Assembly: GCA_013398615.1 (NCBI GenBank)
Contig: VZSR01003806.1
Coordinates: forward strand, 15,956,681 to 16,020,680
From: Brachypodius melanocephalos
Taxonomy: Eukaryota > Chordata > Aves > Passeriformes > Pycnonotidae
Length of the DNA stretch: 64,000 nucleotides
Direction of reading: 5' to 3'
Part shown: piece after piece, positions 20,342-33,800 of the stretch
How the letters are laid out: each line of letters starts with the position of its first letter
Numbering within the stretch: position 1 is the first letter of the stretch
Notes under the pieces: generated by a model
What the model saw: only the letters and a program-made list of their open reading frames with translations
Database searches by the model: none
What the model was told of the DNA's origin: nothing
Translations under genes and position numbers: made by a program

Positions 20342-23300
20342 GTGAGTGACCCCCAGCATTCCTTCAGCTGCAGGTTCTGCTGGGAAGAACACAGGAGAGC
20401 AGGATCTGTAACTGGGATCCCAGGTGTGTAATTGGGTGCTGTATTGGAACTGGCCACGCAATCCCACTGAAATCCTGACAGTGTTTTCTTGTCTATCTGT
20501 GCTCCCATACTTCATCCCTGGCATGTGCCTGAACTCATCTGTGAGCCCTGAGCAGGAGCTTTGTGCTTCAGTCTGTCCCTCCTCAGAAACCGATATTGCA
20601 GCTGTATTACTTCTTACCATTCCATCCCAGTTTATAGCTTGGTTGTGGAACATGAATGAGAACCTGATCTTTGTAAAGCAGGTTGTCTTTTTATGCAGAC
20701 CTTTTCCTTTCCTTACATTTATCCAGAGATTCTCCTCAGAGTGGCACAGCAAATAATTTTGATTGCAGCAGACATTTTGGGAAGGAAAATACTGCCAAAG
20801 GTTGGCTAACACAGAAGGAAGGGCTTCTGTTGCATGAAGGTGTGAGTGGAGGAATGAAATGGAAGTTATGAAGGGAAGAATGAAAAATTGTTATTTGCAA
20901 AGTTTAGTAAAATCTGAAAGATGTTATGGAGAAGGAGAACAAAGAATTCTTAAAATAGCAACAGATTCAATGGGTTTTATTGAGCTCTTGCATCCTTTTG
21001 AGGCAGCTTTATTGGATTACTTGCAGTTTGGTGTGTGGAACAGTTTCCCATAAAACCTGAAACAAGCTTGTGACTAATTAGAATCACAGTGGAATTAACC
21101 TCATGGAACAGCCCAGACTGGAAGGGACCTTGGAAGATTGTCTGGCCAAGCCTTTCATGGGAAAGAGACACCAGATGAGGGTATCCAGCTCCCTGTCCAA
21201 TTCCATCTTGAAAACCTTCAGTGATGGGGACTCCACCACATCCCTGGGCAGGTTGTCCACTGAATGATAGATCTCAGTGTAAAAATTTATTTCTTACATT
21301 GAGATGAAGCCTCTGCCAATGCAACTTGTACAGCTTACCCCTTGTGTTCTTGCTGTGGCTTCTGGTGAAATGAGAGCCTCCATCCTCCTTGGGGTTGCCC
21401 TGTAAATAGTGCTGGGATGAGGCTGCCCCTGGGCCTGCTCTTTTCCAGGGAGAAGAGACTTCATTCCTTCAGTCAAAGGAGACCCAACTCCTTTGGTTCT
21501 TAAGGATTCTTCACATATGTATCATCCTGAATGAAAACTCTTCTCCTGTTCACCAGTGATGGTTCTTAGCTGGAGTGAGGGCCATGTCTTTGTGCTGCTT
21601 TTACGGTCCTGGCTTTAGAAAGGATCTGTGACAATGTGAAGTGAATTCATCAGGCATAATACAACATACCAGTTGCTTCACATAGTAGGATGAAAAGGTC
21701 TTAAAACGTGCCAGAAATTTAGATTTCCTCTTTCTCATTTGTTTTTGGTGGAATTTTTAATACTTCTAGTCTCTTCCCTGGCTTGCTCTGATGTATGATG
21801 TCCTGCTCATCTCAGTGTAATAAAGCTTCAGGAGTGTGGAGCTGGTCAGCAGGGCCAGTCAGACATGACTGAAAACTACGCTGTCAATTGGAATTAACAA
21901 TCAATATTAAGCACAGGGAGTAGCAGGCTAATACTCCATTCTATGCATAAAATGCATTCCATCCCTAAATGATAGATTTGGTCTGTGCTGCCTGTACTCT
22001 TTGTCTGGAGTGCAGGAGTGCAGGAGCCACATTTGGCACAGGTCAGAAACTGGCAAGAAGGAAGTGGTGTTTGGTTGTGGTGAGGAGCAGCCAAGGAGGT
22101 CTGAACATGTACATTCCAGTTTTCATTCCAGTTCTTCCAACGCTCCTCTGTTGCTACATAACCCAACTGTTCAGAGCAAATCTTGCAAGGATTTGCCAGC
22201 TGGGTCATGGTATAATATGTCTTTAATCACGACACTGGTAATTATTTTGAATTCAAAAGTAAATCTAACTTCAAGTCCTGCTTTCACCTCACGTGGGCTT
22301 TTTTCATGTTTTGTTAGGCAGCACCTGATCAAAGCCGAGACATCGTTGCTTCCATTCAGTGCATCTTGGACAGAGAAAACTTTGTGAGGGTAGGAAGTGG
22401 TACCTCTTTTCTCATTTGCTGTGTTTTCTCCTGCATGTCAATATTTTTAGTTCCTAAACAGTGATTCATGGGAAAATGTTAATTGCCTGTATTCTTGAAA
22501 AACTAATTTAGAGTTATGAGCTTCTGATCTTTTCAGTCTCCTCTGGATAGGACTGAAGTAGTAACCCTAAATGTGAATCCCAGGTGACTTGAACTGCCCG
22601 TTTGCACCTAATATTTGTTCTGTGGGTGTGGTAATTGGCGACAGTGGTGCTGTGAGCAAAGGGCAGGAGGGCTGCTCTGATCTGATCCAGCAGATTGCCA
22701 GTGCTGCAGGGAAGGTCCTTCTGCTGCTTGTCTTGCAGTCTGGTGCTTGCAGCCCCCTGCTCTGCAGTGATTTCAGCTCAATAACTTAATGGGGAAAATA
22801 GAGTAATTTTTTGCCAATCTTGCACCACAGCTTCAAAAATTAAGGGTCTGAATGCCAGAGCTCTTGAAAGAGCAAGCTTGGAAACAAGTGGTGGGAAGTG
22901 GAGGGAGAAGCAGAAGGAAGGGCTGGAAAACAGGTGCCTTGGGGCAGTGAAGCAGTAAGGTCAGCCAAGCTGCAAAACTTCACCTGTGGAATCTTTACTG
23001 TCATTGGCCAGTGGTTTATATGGTTTTTATTTTCCATTTCTTACTTAAGGAGGTGGACAGATATTTGAGGCACAGTGATTTCCTAAATCTGAGAAAGACA
23101 GAGCTTTTGTACAAAAAATATCTTGAGAATGTTTCAGAGCCATTTATGCAGAAAATTAAGGACCAAATGGACAGCCAGTCACGGGAAGAAGTGCAGAAAA
23201 GGATACAAGAACAATTCTCTCAATACTTAAACTACTCGACAAAGAAGGTATCAATGAGAAGCACGTTTCTGTCATGGAGAGGGGTGTATACAGGGAATTG

Positions 23301-25834
23301 TGGACAAGATCAGAGGTTTAGCTGTTATTTCTTGTCCATTGAGTAACCTGGAGTTCAGATATACCTTGCCTGTAACTTACTTTTCCCAAGGACTTCTGTA
23401 ATGGTGATGTTACAACTGTGTATGTTCACCAGCAGCAATGAACAGCAGCATTTCTCTGTGCAGTGTGCATGTGCTGGGGTCTGAATATGATGAGACACCC
23501 TCTTGAGATGTGTTTCCCTCTGTGGGCTGGATCATTTAGGAAATGGGAAAACTGAGCTCTCTGAAACCAAAGGCTGAGTGAGCAGGGAGTGTTGGTGAGC
23601 AGGGAGTGTTGGCTGCACTCTCATGTCTCAGGAGTTCAGCTACAGCACTACTGCACTCTGTTGGCTGAGCATGAGTGAAACGATTTTGTGGCCTTGGATG
23701 CCACTGATCAAGTTTCATAAAAAAAAACCAAAAGAAAAGGGAAAAGGGAGATACAAACAAATTTGTTAAGTCTGCATGCAGGTTATGGATCCAACTTATG
23801 GATTTTGTAGTTCTGTGTGTTACAGTATTCACAAAAATTGCAATTGCAGTCACTGTAGAAAATACTTGTTAGTTTTCGTCATTTTGCTCTTAATTTCACA
23901 CCACTCTTGAGTATCAGATCCCACAACTAAACTTTCTGCATCTCAGGAATTAAAAAAAAAAAAAAAGAAAAAAGCAGTTATGTAATCTGCCACAAAAATA
24001 CTACTTTGTGAGAGCAGGCAGTTGTTGTCAGTGGAAACCACTGCACGGTGGAGTTGTGAGACTGTAAACAAGCTACTCATGCAGAAATGAAAATATCATG
24101 GGAGCTGTGTTGTTTTAAAGGGACCAAACTATCTTTTTCAAAGGCCTGATGTGACACACCCATGCAGTTAAACTGCATGGAATGACAAAGAACTGAACCA
24201 GTCCTGCTGCTGAAGTCCTGGGATGTAGGCTGTGCTGGGTGCCCTGTACATATCTGGGTCTGCATCTTGCAAGCTGCTGTGCCAGCTCAGGAGTTTGCTG
24301 GGTGTCCTCCAGAAGCAATGGCTGCTGTACTGGGATGTGTCCTTCTGCATGAAGGGGAGCACCACCACCAGTGATCAGCTTCTACCTTTTCTCCTTGCTC
24401 TGTGGTGTCAGGTCTGTCACCAGCATGTCTGAAAAGCCGGTTGCGGCCCTTCATATTTACAGGACAATTTTTTTGCATTATTGCATTTATCATATGCTGC
24501 CATTATCTGCGGCACCATATGATACATTTTGCAGAACTTGAGACACTTGTGTGGGTTAGTTAATGTGGTTAATTCTGGATGCGTTTTCCCTTCCCTCCCT
24601 TCTTTTTGCCCTTTTTTTTTTGCTCTCTTCCCTGCTGTCAGGCTTCTCCTTCACCTGTGGCAGGGTTGTTGATGACTTGGAGGTGCAGCCTGGACCATGA
24701 GGTGTGGGTTCAGGTCTTTATTCCAATGTATAGATGGAAAGCCCAGCTCATGAACCCAGACTTGGAGCTGGCATCTTGCAGACCAGTGACCTGCCCAAGG
24801 CTGTGGCTAGTGAGGGCTCACACACTCCTGTTTTTTCTTTCCTTTTTAATATCTGTTTTGCTGAAATCACAGAATATTTTGAGTTGGAAGGGACCCAGAA
24901 GGATCAAGTCCAGCACTTAAGTGAGTGGCCCATTCTGGGATCAGACCCACAACCTTGGTGTTATTAGCACCATGCTCTGACCAACTGAGCCAATCTCAGG
25001 GCTTCCTTCTCTGGAAAAACATTTTCCAAAAAAAAAAAAAATTCCATTGTCTTGACTGTCCTAGTTAAGGTTAGCATTTTAGCCTGTAATTATTTCTGGA
25101 TGCTTCGAGAAATAATTTATTACCTATTTATGCCTGTGATAAATTAAAATGGATGGAAGAATTTTCCTGTTACAGTTCAGTCACTTTCTTTCTGAGGTGC
25201 AGCATATGAAAATCTGGGAATTCTTTTTCCAACCACCTCTGGTGCTGTGTTATGCCGTGCCTGGCTCTGTCCCAGGCTGGCTGCTCTCACTGTTGTAACC
25301 ACCAATAGCTTCTGAGACCTGACCCAGTACCTGCTTCTCCCACAGGGCTATGTGTTTTTGGATGATTATGACCCATCAGAGTACGATCCATTCTTCAGAA
25401 GACACGCACAGTCTGCTGGAAGATGTGAGGAGGTTTGGAGTGCCACTCTGACCAGCAGGAAGTTAATAGAGCGTGTCACTGATGTGCTCCTGGGGGGCTG
25501 CTCTAGAGGAGCACGTTCTAGTTTTACTAACCCACTCCTACTGCATTTAAGGGTGTTTGAACATGGTTTTCACCAGGAACACAGTCTGGATCTATATTAA
25601 GCCCAGTTTTTGAGGCACAGTAGCAAGGGCAGGGGGCAGTTTGTTTTCCTCATTTCAAATCCATTGTGGCAGCACTGGGGGTGTCCTGTCTAAGGAGGGT
25701 TGGAGAGTTCCCAGGCAAGCTCAGTGTGTGCTGTGTAGAAGGAAATAATCTAACAGCTCAGCTGATCTTTACAGAAGCATGATAACAGTTTTTCCTTCTC
25801 TTTAAAGGATGAAAGTCATCAACTAGCACAATGA
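20249..25834 (+). CDS. FAM228A: FAM228 family protein (FAM228A-like), 3' end uncertain
   Basis: Plus strand, exons 20249-20341, 22318-22389, 23050-23247 and 25346 to about 25432, with a possible last exon 25808-25834. About 159 aa if so joined. FAM228 proteins have no known biochemical role. Family marks are IQCILDRENFVREVDRYLRH, LRKTELLYKKYLENVSEPFM, a Lys/Glu/Gln-rich helix, and the DDYDPSEYDPFF core. The position between TP53I3 and ITSN2 on the opposite strand fits human FAM228A. All exons start and end in phase 0. The C-terminal part seen in mammals after the DYDP core is not recognisable. The N-terminus MGSVNSS fits the N-myristoylation pattern. Non-coding first exon(s) must lie upstream of acceptor 20235-20236, probably in the CpG island. 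Confidence 0.75.
21090..21480 (-). repeat. CR1 LINE fragment
   Basis: Reverse orientation and longer than most copies here: GACTGGAAGGGACCTTGGAA, CCATCTTGAAAACCTTCAGT, GACTCCACCACATCCCTGGG, then CTGGGCCTGCTCTTTTCCAG. Confidence 0.85.
22318..22389 (+). CDS. FAM228A: FAM228A-like coding exon 2
   Basis: Acceptor TTGTTAG and donor GTAGGA. 24 residues with the family segment SIQCILDRENFVR. Phase 0 at both ends. Confidence 0.83.
23050..23247 (+). CDS. FAM228A: FAM228A-like coding exon 3
   Basis: Acceptor TACTTAAG and donor GTATCA. 66 residues, the largest conserved block, helical and charged, ending NYSTKK. Confidence 0.87.
24862..25002 (-). mobile_element. tRNA-derived SINE with CR1-like tail
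   Basis: Read on the minus strand, it begins with a tRNA-like head: A box TGGCTCAGTTGG (24992-24981), an anticodon-arm remnant GGTGCTAATAACACC typical of tRNA-Ile(AAU), and a degraded B box GGTCTGATCCC (24948-24938). It then passes into a CR1-type 3' tail (CTGGGTCCCTTCCAACTCAA and ATTCTGTGATTTC). This tRNA-Ile plus CR1 structure is that of the passerine SINE TguSINE1. It lies in an intron of the FAM228A-like gene. Confidence 0.8.
25346..25432 (+). CDS. FAM228A: FAM228A-like coding exon 4, end uncertain
   Basis: Acceptor CTCCCACAG ends at 25345. It encodes GYVFLDDYDPSEYDPFFRRH, the family hallmark. Two donors compete: AT|GTGAGG after 25424, and AG|GTTTGG after 25432, which keeps phase 0. Read-through would instead stop at 25600. 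Confidence 0.7.
25808..25834 (+). CDS. FAM228A: Possible FAM228A-like last coding exon
   Basis: A pyrimidine-rich acceptor (CTCTTTAAAG) precedes 25808. In phase 0 it adds nine residues (DESHQLAQ-type) and stops at TGA 25832-25834. With the alternative donor at 25424 a stop occurs at the junction. The untranslated part would run to the poly(A) signal at 25971. Confidence 0.35.
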   Translation, partial: DESHQLAQ

Positions 25835-25970
25835 CAGAGAGAGCCAATGATGTCACCTGGCCTCCAGCTGACCATAGCAGCAAGCACAGCCACCAAAGGT
25901 ACCCCTTACAAAATAAGTTACATGCACTGCCAAAGCAAGTGAGAACAGGCCAGGTCTTTGGGCAAACTGC

Positions 25971-25976
25971 AATAAA
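25971..25976 (+). terminator. Candidate FAM228A-like poly(A) signal
   Basis: AATAAA on the plus strand, 137 bases after the proposed stop. Confidence 0.45.
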
Positions 25977-26443
25977 CTTACTGTCTTAAACATGTAGTCC
26001 TGAAATGTTGTTACCCAGCAGCCAAAGAAATGTCTGAGATGATGCTCCTCTTCTTGCCAGATCCAGTTTAGCCTCTACAGCCTAAAATCTTCTATTTTAG
26101 GAGGTTTAACTTGGGCTGAGCTCAATAAAGACAGTGCTGGTGTTCTCTCCTGGAGACAGGAGAGCAGTAAACCAAACTTTTAATGTACATTGTAGGTGTT
26201 TTGAGAAGGCAGGAAATGAGTAGGGGAGAGGAGATGGTAAGTGGTGCAAAAAGATTTGGTGCTGAGCAGCAGCTGCTGCCAGTGCCCTCAGACCTGTCCC
26301 TCTCCTGTGCCAGTGCAGTCCCATCTCCCTGCTGGTGTGGCTGCTCAGCAGCTCTGGGCTCAAAGCCTGGAAACAGAATTTTCTCTGTCCTCCAAACGCC
26401 CATTGTACAGACACAATCTCGCATGGGTTGCCAAGAGTTGAGT

Positions 26444-26449
26444 TTTATT
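26444..26449 (-). terminator. ITSN2: Candidate ITSN2 poly(A) signal
   Basis: AATAAA on the minus strand, giving a 3' untranslated region of about 1.28 kb below the stop at 27730. It lies about 0.47 kb from the opposing FAM228A-like signal. Confidence 0.45.
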
Positions 26450-27729
26450 TAGGATTAGAAATACTGAACCACAGAAAACTGTTAAATGTAACAGAGGTTG
26501 ACTCAGTAACAGGAGGGTGCACAGATGGCGACTGGGTGGGAAACTGCCAGACTTTGGGAGGGATTTCTGCACCCTTGTGGAAAACAAGGGCACAGGCTGC
26601 TCAGAACTGCATGCTGTGCTTCTGCCACAAAGCAGTTTAAAGGAGGCAGTAAAATGGTTACAACGTATCAAATATTTATAAACAAACTTTCTTTTTTTTT
26701 TTTTTTAAACCATCCCTGATTTGGTGCCAAGAGAAAGATTTTGCTTTCAACCAGTTCATTTTACTGGTTTATAATGGGGTGCCAGTTCCCCAGAGCAAAC
26801 CTTTTAAACTTGTAATAAACTTTCCTTGAACAAATCCTCTAAGTATTTCATATTCCCCTGTACAATAAAATATACTTTTTAAAAATCGCTATGCATCAAT
26901 AAACATCTGTAGACAAATTAATAAACTTATATTTTACTCTCTATATACATGTTGGCAATGTCAAAGCTTCAAGATTCACATGGAGGTCTGCAAGACCAAG
27001 GAAATGTACACAAATAACTTATATTTAGGAAAAAACCAAAAGAGCTGAAGAGTATTTTGCCACATTGTTGTGGGTCACAGTATTTGAAATATTTTTTCTA
27101 GTTATTCTTCACAACCACATTGTCTCAGCAGAGAATGATAAATCAAACTGAAGCAGAAAGAAAAATCAAGTAGCAGTTCCAGTGCAGAACTAAAGTCAAG
27201 TAAAGAACTACATTTGATTCTTAAAGAAATACACAATATATTGGAGACTTCTCCAGTGCTAAGGCTTCTTCAGCATTTAACTGTTAAAACTATCATCCTG
27301 AGATGGGAAAATTCCAGTGGATATCACTTTTAAGATTTCAAATGGAATGATTCTAGTGCTGAGCTTAAACCATTCCTCAGTCTGTCTGTCAGACTAAGTG
27401 GTAAAATATACAAACAGCTTGGTGCCACATTTCTAAGTAATACTTTTTATGGCCCTGAAAATGCAAACATTGGCATCCAAACCCAAGATATTCCAACATA
27501 ATAAAAAGGCACTAAGCTATAGTACTGTATTTACAGTAACAGCTGTGTTTGCATAGATCAACAACAACTTGGAACACTGCAAGGAACTAAGTGCAACCAG
27601 GAACTAAGAGGAAATACAGAAGCAGCAGGAATTTTTGCTTAATAACCAGCATGGGGCAAGGAATCTTTTACCAAAAGATGTTCAGGCTGTCAGCTTCAGT
27701 TGTCCTTCATAAATAAAAAAAAAGCGTTC
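26450..27729 (-). other. ITSN2: ITSN2 3' untranslated region (inferred)
   Basis: AT-rich and without conserved coding sequence, lying between the ITSN2 stop and the candidate poly(A) signal. A T15 run lies at 26692-26706. Confidence 0.5.
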
Positions 27730-27887
27730 TTAGGGGAGTGTTTTCTGATCAAAGAGCTGCAGGTCAAAGCGCACCCACACTTCTCCTGTTGGAACTTCAT
27801 GCAGCAGTAAGTGTTTAGTTGTGGGGCCTTTGCTCTCTTGTTCTGTTCTGATTTTTGCTACTGGAACTTCAGTACGGCCCAAAAAAT
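27730..27887 (-). CDS. ITSN2: ITSN2 last coding exon
   Basis: Acceptor CAACAG. FLGRTEVPVAKIRTEQESKG, LLLHEVPTGEVWVRFDLQLF, ending DQKTLP with TAA at 27732-27730. Confidence 0.97.
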
Positions 27888-30800
27888 CTGTTGGGCAAAG
27901 GAATAAGAAATTTCATCAGGCAAAGACATTGACCTTAGAAAATCTGAGTCAGGTTAATGCAATCTGTGGGGTACATGCTCAGTTCTTGACCACCACTCCC
28001 AGGCTTCCAGCTGGATTGGACCACAGCCCTGTGTAAACCAGCCAGCAGTGACAAAAAAGGGCCTTTGTAGAAGAGAACAATGCTATGGAATTAGGATGTT
28101 ACAGTTTGAGCTAAGGGCTTTAAAAATACTCTTAGAAAATACCCTTTCAGAAACACAATGTCAAGTGTTCTTAAGTTTGAGAGCTGGCTGGTCAGAAGTA
28201 GGTGATAGAATTTGTTTACACATCAGCTGAGGCGCTCAAAGACAATAAAAAAATCAACTATTTTGGCTCAGCCAACTTTTAATTATGCCTATATATCATG
28301 CTTTTCACTAGAATGACGATGTTCAACAATTACTGCTACCAGTAGGTTTACAGTCCTGTTCAGAAATCATACATCTCCTGTGTGGCTATTTCTTACATGA
28401 TATCTTTGTGTGTGTGTGCATTAAAAGGTTCACCATGGGCTGAAAAGCAGGACTCAGCTGTCCAGCTGGGAGAAGCAGCCAGTCAAACTCACATTAAATC
28501 ACAGGAGAAAAGACTGAGCTATGGTTACACACAAAGCATCTCAGGTCAAGGCAGTTAGTTCCCTGCAAATTTGCAATAATTGTGTGTCAGAGCCCTGAAA
28601 AAGCACTTAACCTTTTAGAGAATATGAGAAGCAACTGACTGCCAAAAACGTGCTCAGTTTCCAAGCAACAGGAAAGCTGATCAAGCTGTTGCTGTGAAAA
28701 TATAACCCAGGACCTTATTTTTGAGCATCTATCATGAGTAGAATTTCTGCTTTCAACTTTTCTGTCTCCTCAGTCTGACAAGAAAATAATTCTGTGTTTG
28801 ATACAAAAGCCAGACTGGGATCAAATCTCACTGCCTGGAGTTACTGGCTCTGGAAGGCTATTGAACCTCCTGAGTACTGAGGCATTGTTTTTACCTAACA
28901 TTTCTCAGGCAGCAGTCAGACCTACAGGCTCTTGAAACTGCTGCTGGGAGAACTGAGTACCTCAGCTAACAAAAAAGCGTTCTTTGCCTAAATATTCACA
29001 CTTACCATCAGGTGAGAACTGATCCCTGTCAAACATGGTGATACACAGGACATCCTGGTACAGATCCTTGATGAAGAACTGGCAGTTGAAGTTCCACTTG
29101 GGATTCAGGGTGTCCTGCAGCGTCCTGGTAGTGTAGCTCTGTGAGCCCATGCTGATCTCACAGTACGGGTTGCTCTTCCCTGAACACAGAACAGGGATTG
29201 AAACCCCTTTGCAGTGCAGAATCACCCTCTCCCTCTGGACACACATCAATGCTGCTGCTAGAAGGTGTGGATCAGGCAATCCCAATATCCCAGAGCAGCA
29301 CAGAGCTGGTTCTTCACTCGTTCCTCTGAAGCTAAAGAATGACTCTTTCATACAGAAACTGTAGACAAACCACAGTGTTTCCCAAATAACCAACTCCTCT
29401 CAGCAAGCCTTTCCAAACGTTACAGGAATAGAAATGCTCTGTTTCTCTCACTCACCATTGGGCTTACAGGCCTTTAGTTCTGTTGCCTCGATCACATGCA
29501 CCATCAAGCGTCCTATTCCTGAGGATTTCTGTGAACGAGCTGGGAACGAAGAGGTCAGAAAAAACCAGATTGGTTGGAACTGTCAGAACTGGCAGTAGAT
29601 CTGAAGGAGACACTGGCATCCTCCAGGAAATGCCCTGTCCCTGTATCCAGGTGGATGAGAGGGAATGAGAGGGAAATACAGAACTCAGTGGGTACCTTGA
29701 TAAGCCTTTTCACGTTTCTTCTTCTCCGTTTCAATGTATTGCTCTGACGCTGCTTTGATTTTCTGGACCCAGGCAGTCCTGCAAAGAGCAATCCCTACAG
29801 TTAGGGTCATTTCACAGGCAGCAAAATCTTCAGTGACTATGCCCCACTCTCTTTTCCAAGTCTTTCCTCCCTAAGCTTTAGAGGTATCACAAATCAAGTC
29901 AGTTCATGGACTAATGCAACAGAGTTTTTGGATTTAATCTTATGGCACATTCCAAATCAGCCTAAATAAATGGACGTGGAGCTGTAGTTTTATTAAAGAC
30001 TGCTGGGTGACATTAATGACTGCCCAGCACTGGGGGAGAGTCCTATGGAATGCTGGATTTTTCAGCCCTCAACTGTTCTTTGACACAACTGAAACATCAA
30101 GGAGCAGCAGATGTGGCTGGATGCCACTGCAAGAGCTGCTGCAGAAACAGAACAAAATCAGAGATAACTTCTCATTCAAATGAGAGTCAGCTGATCTTAT
30201 TTCCTGACCGAGAGGCAGCTCTGTTCCTGAGCTCAGAGCCCCTGTTTCTGCTCACTGGAAACGCAGCCTGCAGTATCAATGAGCAAGTTTAAACTCAGAT
30301 TTGCATTTTCACTACTCACCGCTCGTTAATGTTGTCAGTTCTAAGTGTGTAAACTCTGTCAATGTGTGATATGTGAAAAACTGGCTCATCGCTTGAAGGG
30401 TCTGTGGGCAGCTTCACGAGGACTTCATTAAGGAAAACCGGCTGAAAGAAAAGCAGATGTCACTGTGGCAGCATCACCCTGTGACAATAGGCAGAAACTA
30501 TAAAGCACGTTTAAATACACTGTTTTACTGTAGGGAAAATGGAAGTCACAGGACACAGGACAAACAATGAGATCAGTGCTGTTGGGAGTTAGGTTTTTTC
30601 CTTTTTTTTTTTTTTTTACTTAAGGAATTTATTTTCCCCATGGTTACTGGGAGACAAAGTACTTGATACTTAAGGGGTATTTGACTAAAACAGAGTTGCT
30701 CTGGCAGGGGGAGATAGCGTGGGTTTCCTGGCGGGTGAGGGACAGGGCTGGGGGAGGTTTCGCTCTCTTGCTCNNNNNNNNNNNNNNNNNNNNNNNNNNN

Positions 30801-33800
30801 NNNNNNNNNNNNNNNNNNNNNNNNNNNNNNNNNNNNNNNNNNNNNNNNNNNNNNNNNNNNNNNNNNNNNNNNNCTGAGAGAAAAACTACTCTGGCAATTC
30901 ACCTCACTCTGTTTTCCTAGGCAAAGAACTTTGTGAAAGGGGCAGGAGTGTGCAAGTAGAGTTGCAGTGTGGAGCTTGAAAATCCTCTCCTCTTGAGAGG
31001 AATCTCTCAGGTTCTCTATGGGAAAGCAGCCCTGATGTCTTAACTTATGTCTCCAGTTTCAGAATCTTGAGGACACACACTGTGTAGGCACAGAGACTAA
31101 AATTTTGCACCTTCTACTGTTTTCTGAAGGACAGGAATTTTCTTGTGGATGCAGGAACCTGCACAAACTGAAATCAAGCCTCTTGGTTTGGAACATCCCA
31201 CTCAGCTGTTCAAGCATGATGCTACTTCTGCCCTTTCCCTCCAGAGTGGAGTGAAGTGTTTGTTAAACCAAGATTCACAAGTCTGTCGTTTTCCAGGTGC
31301 TAAGCCAATGTCATTTGTGCAAGTTGTTTGCCAGAACATGCCCGTGTGGCAGCAAAAGGGGCCACACAGCTAATCCCAGAGGGAGAGCAGCATTCCTCAT
31401 CCGAAGCCAGGACCCACTGTACCAACACGAACACGGAGCACCTTGACTCACTCACCATTTTGTACATTTTGAACTGGGAGTTGGATTTGGGGCTGAACAG
31501 TTTATCGGATCCGGAAGACACAAACTGTTTAACCATGTAGGTGAGCAGCAGGAAGTCATTGAAAAGGAATCCATACAGCTCCTTACTGCTCTTGGCCTTG
31601 TAGAGCTTCCCACTGTGCAGGAGCTTCCGTGGTCCCAAGCAGTTTGTGAGGGAGTTGAACACGGGTTGCTGGGAAGAGACAAAACCCATTAGCAGCAGCA
31701 AGTCGGTGCAGACATCAGCTCCTGCTCCTCTTCACCATGGAGATTGACCAAGCTGCTGAAAATGTTCTGTTTTGTTTAATGAATTCCATTATAAATGAAG
31801 AGAAGGGAACTCTTCTGTGATCAGCCATGGCCACAGCACAACTCCCATCACAGAGGAGATTTAAGCTTTACTGAAAACACAAAGAGGGATGACCAGATGG
31901 AGGCATTTACTGCATGGCCACTTCTGTGTTGTCTAGAAGCTGTGTTTAAGAGGCTGCACAGGCTGTAGTCAGGTCACCTCTTACAGGTAATTAGGTGATG
32001 GAAACAAGACAGACCTTCTGGTTCTGTCAAGCCCTGGTTCCTTATGCAGTGGAGAACTGCCACACATACCTCAGTTTAAAGGCTGTCCTGAAAGGTACAG
32101 GAGCCTGAGTACCACGTATCCTGGAGGATCTGACACTGAGGGCTGCTGTTCCCTTCCTGCTTGAAGGAAAACCCTGGGAAACACATACTAAGTGAAATCC
32201 TCCATAGTAACACCTGACTTAGCCCAGTGGCAGCAGGACCAGGAGTTCAGAGAGAAGAGCTTTTTCTGTCTGTTTAATGGTCTAAATGGTACCAGTTTTT
32301 AAGCTGATAAATCAAGATTTCTCTGCCAGTACAGTCATGCAAAAACAATGGTTCATCACATTATGTCTGTGAGCAGAATTCAATAAAAGCTTTCCTGCGT
32401 AGAGCTCAGCAATGGATCATATTCCAATAAGGGTTGTGAGCAAGGACTCCTGTTCCCTCCCCAGCCTTCCTGAAATGACTGAAAAGCCTCAGTGCAGAAT
32501 GACTGAAAAGCATCAGTGCAGGTACCTCAGCAAGGCCTTCACACTGGACGTGGGCCTGGATCCATTCCAGCCTGTCCGAGTTCTCCTTCTCACGCACGCC
32601 CTCGTTTACCTGGGAGCACAACTCCTCTGCACGCTCCAGGGCCAGCCGGAGGTTACTGTGATCAGGGTGGTTCTCTGGAGTGTTCTCTAGAATCTGGAGT
32701 GGGTCAAAGAGGGCAGAAAACAAGACATAAACAGAGGTAAGCACAGGTGACTGTCAGAGAAATCCCCATAAAGGGACAAGCCTTTATCTTGGCTTTGGCT
32801 ATGGAGATCAAAGCATTCACCTACAAAAGCTCCTTTGGGGTACTCACACTCTTTATAAGCAGAGGGTAGCGTGTTATCCTTTGCATGGGTTTCAGGAGGA
32901 AGCTGGAGAGGGGCATTCCTTTGCAGCGAGGGTCCAGGGCAAGTTTCTGTAGTGCAACCCAGAGATTTAGCAGAGACATTGCATTAGTCATCAGAAAACA
33001 GTTCCATCACTGGCACTGAATACTGAAAATTCTCCGATCATTTTTCCAGGGATTCCAAGAGATCTTGGATTTTTTCAGTAAGCAAACACACTTGTATCTA
33101 GAACAAAGAGGAAAGCTGGCAGTGTCATTGCACCCAGATGCTTTGCCAGCATAAATCACAGGGTCATTGTTCATGCAGAATCCTTACACTCAAAACTGTT
33201 CCAGCTTTTATTTTGAGACCACAGGCTCCACTCAGGTTGAAAAAGAACAAAGCAATAAAGAAACAAATGCCTGATGTCAACTATTCTGACAGTTTTCCTT
33301 TCATGGCCTAAGTAAATTAGCTACAGAGAAAGACAGTGTTATAAATAAAGAGCACACACAGTGTTAGCCATGGTCGCCATGTAAATACACCTCGGAAGCT
33401 TCTTAGCTATTTTTGCAGGATTTTACTCTTCTGGGTTATTTTGATGTGGTTGATGCCAGTTAGACGGGCTCTTGTCATTGAGGAAAGGAGAAGGCACAAA
33501 AGCTACTGAATCAGATACCTTTAAGTAGTCTTTGAAATCAGCATCTTCATCAGTTTTCTGCTGCAGCAGGGCCGCTCCGTTGAGCTGGCAACTGCAGAAG
33601 CGAATGTAGGCCTGCATGTGGGACAGCTCAGCTGCCAGGATGTCCCCAATCATCTGCACCGGCATCTTCTCACCTCCCGTCTTCTTACGCACCCGCAGGG
33701 CTCTGCGGACGAGGAAAGAGATCACCATCCAACTTTGCTGCTAGGCCTGAACCACAACCCTTACAGATCCACCTCTGAAAGGACACAAACCTGGCAGGTG

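Noticed and set aside
24938..24992. tRNA-Ile gene
   Set aside because: A and B boxes are present, but the B box and arms are degraded and the sequence runs into a CR1 tail, so it is a SINE copy.
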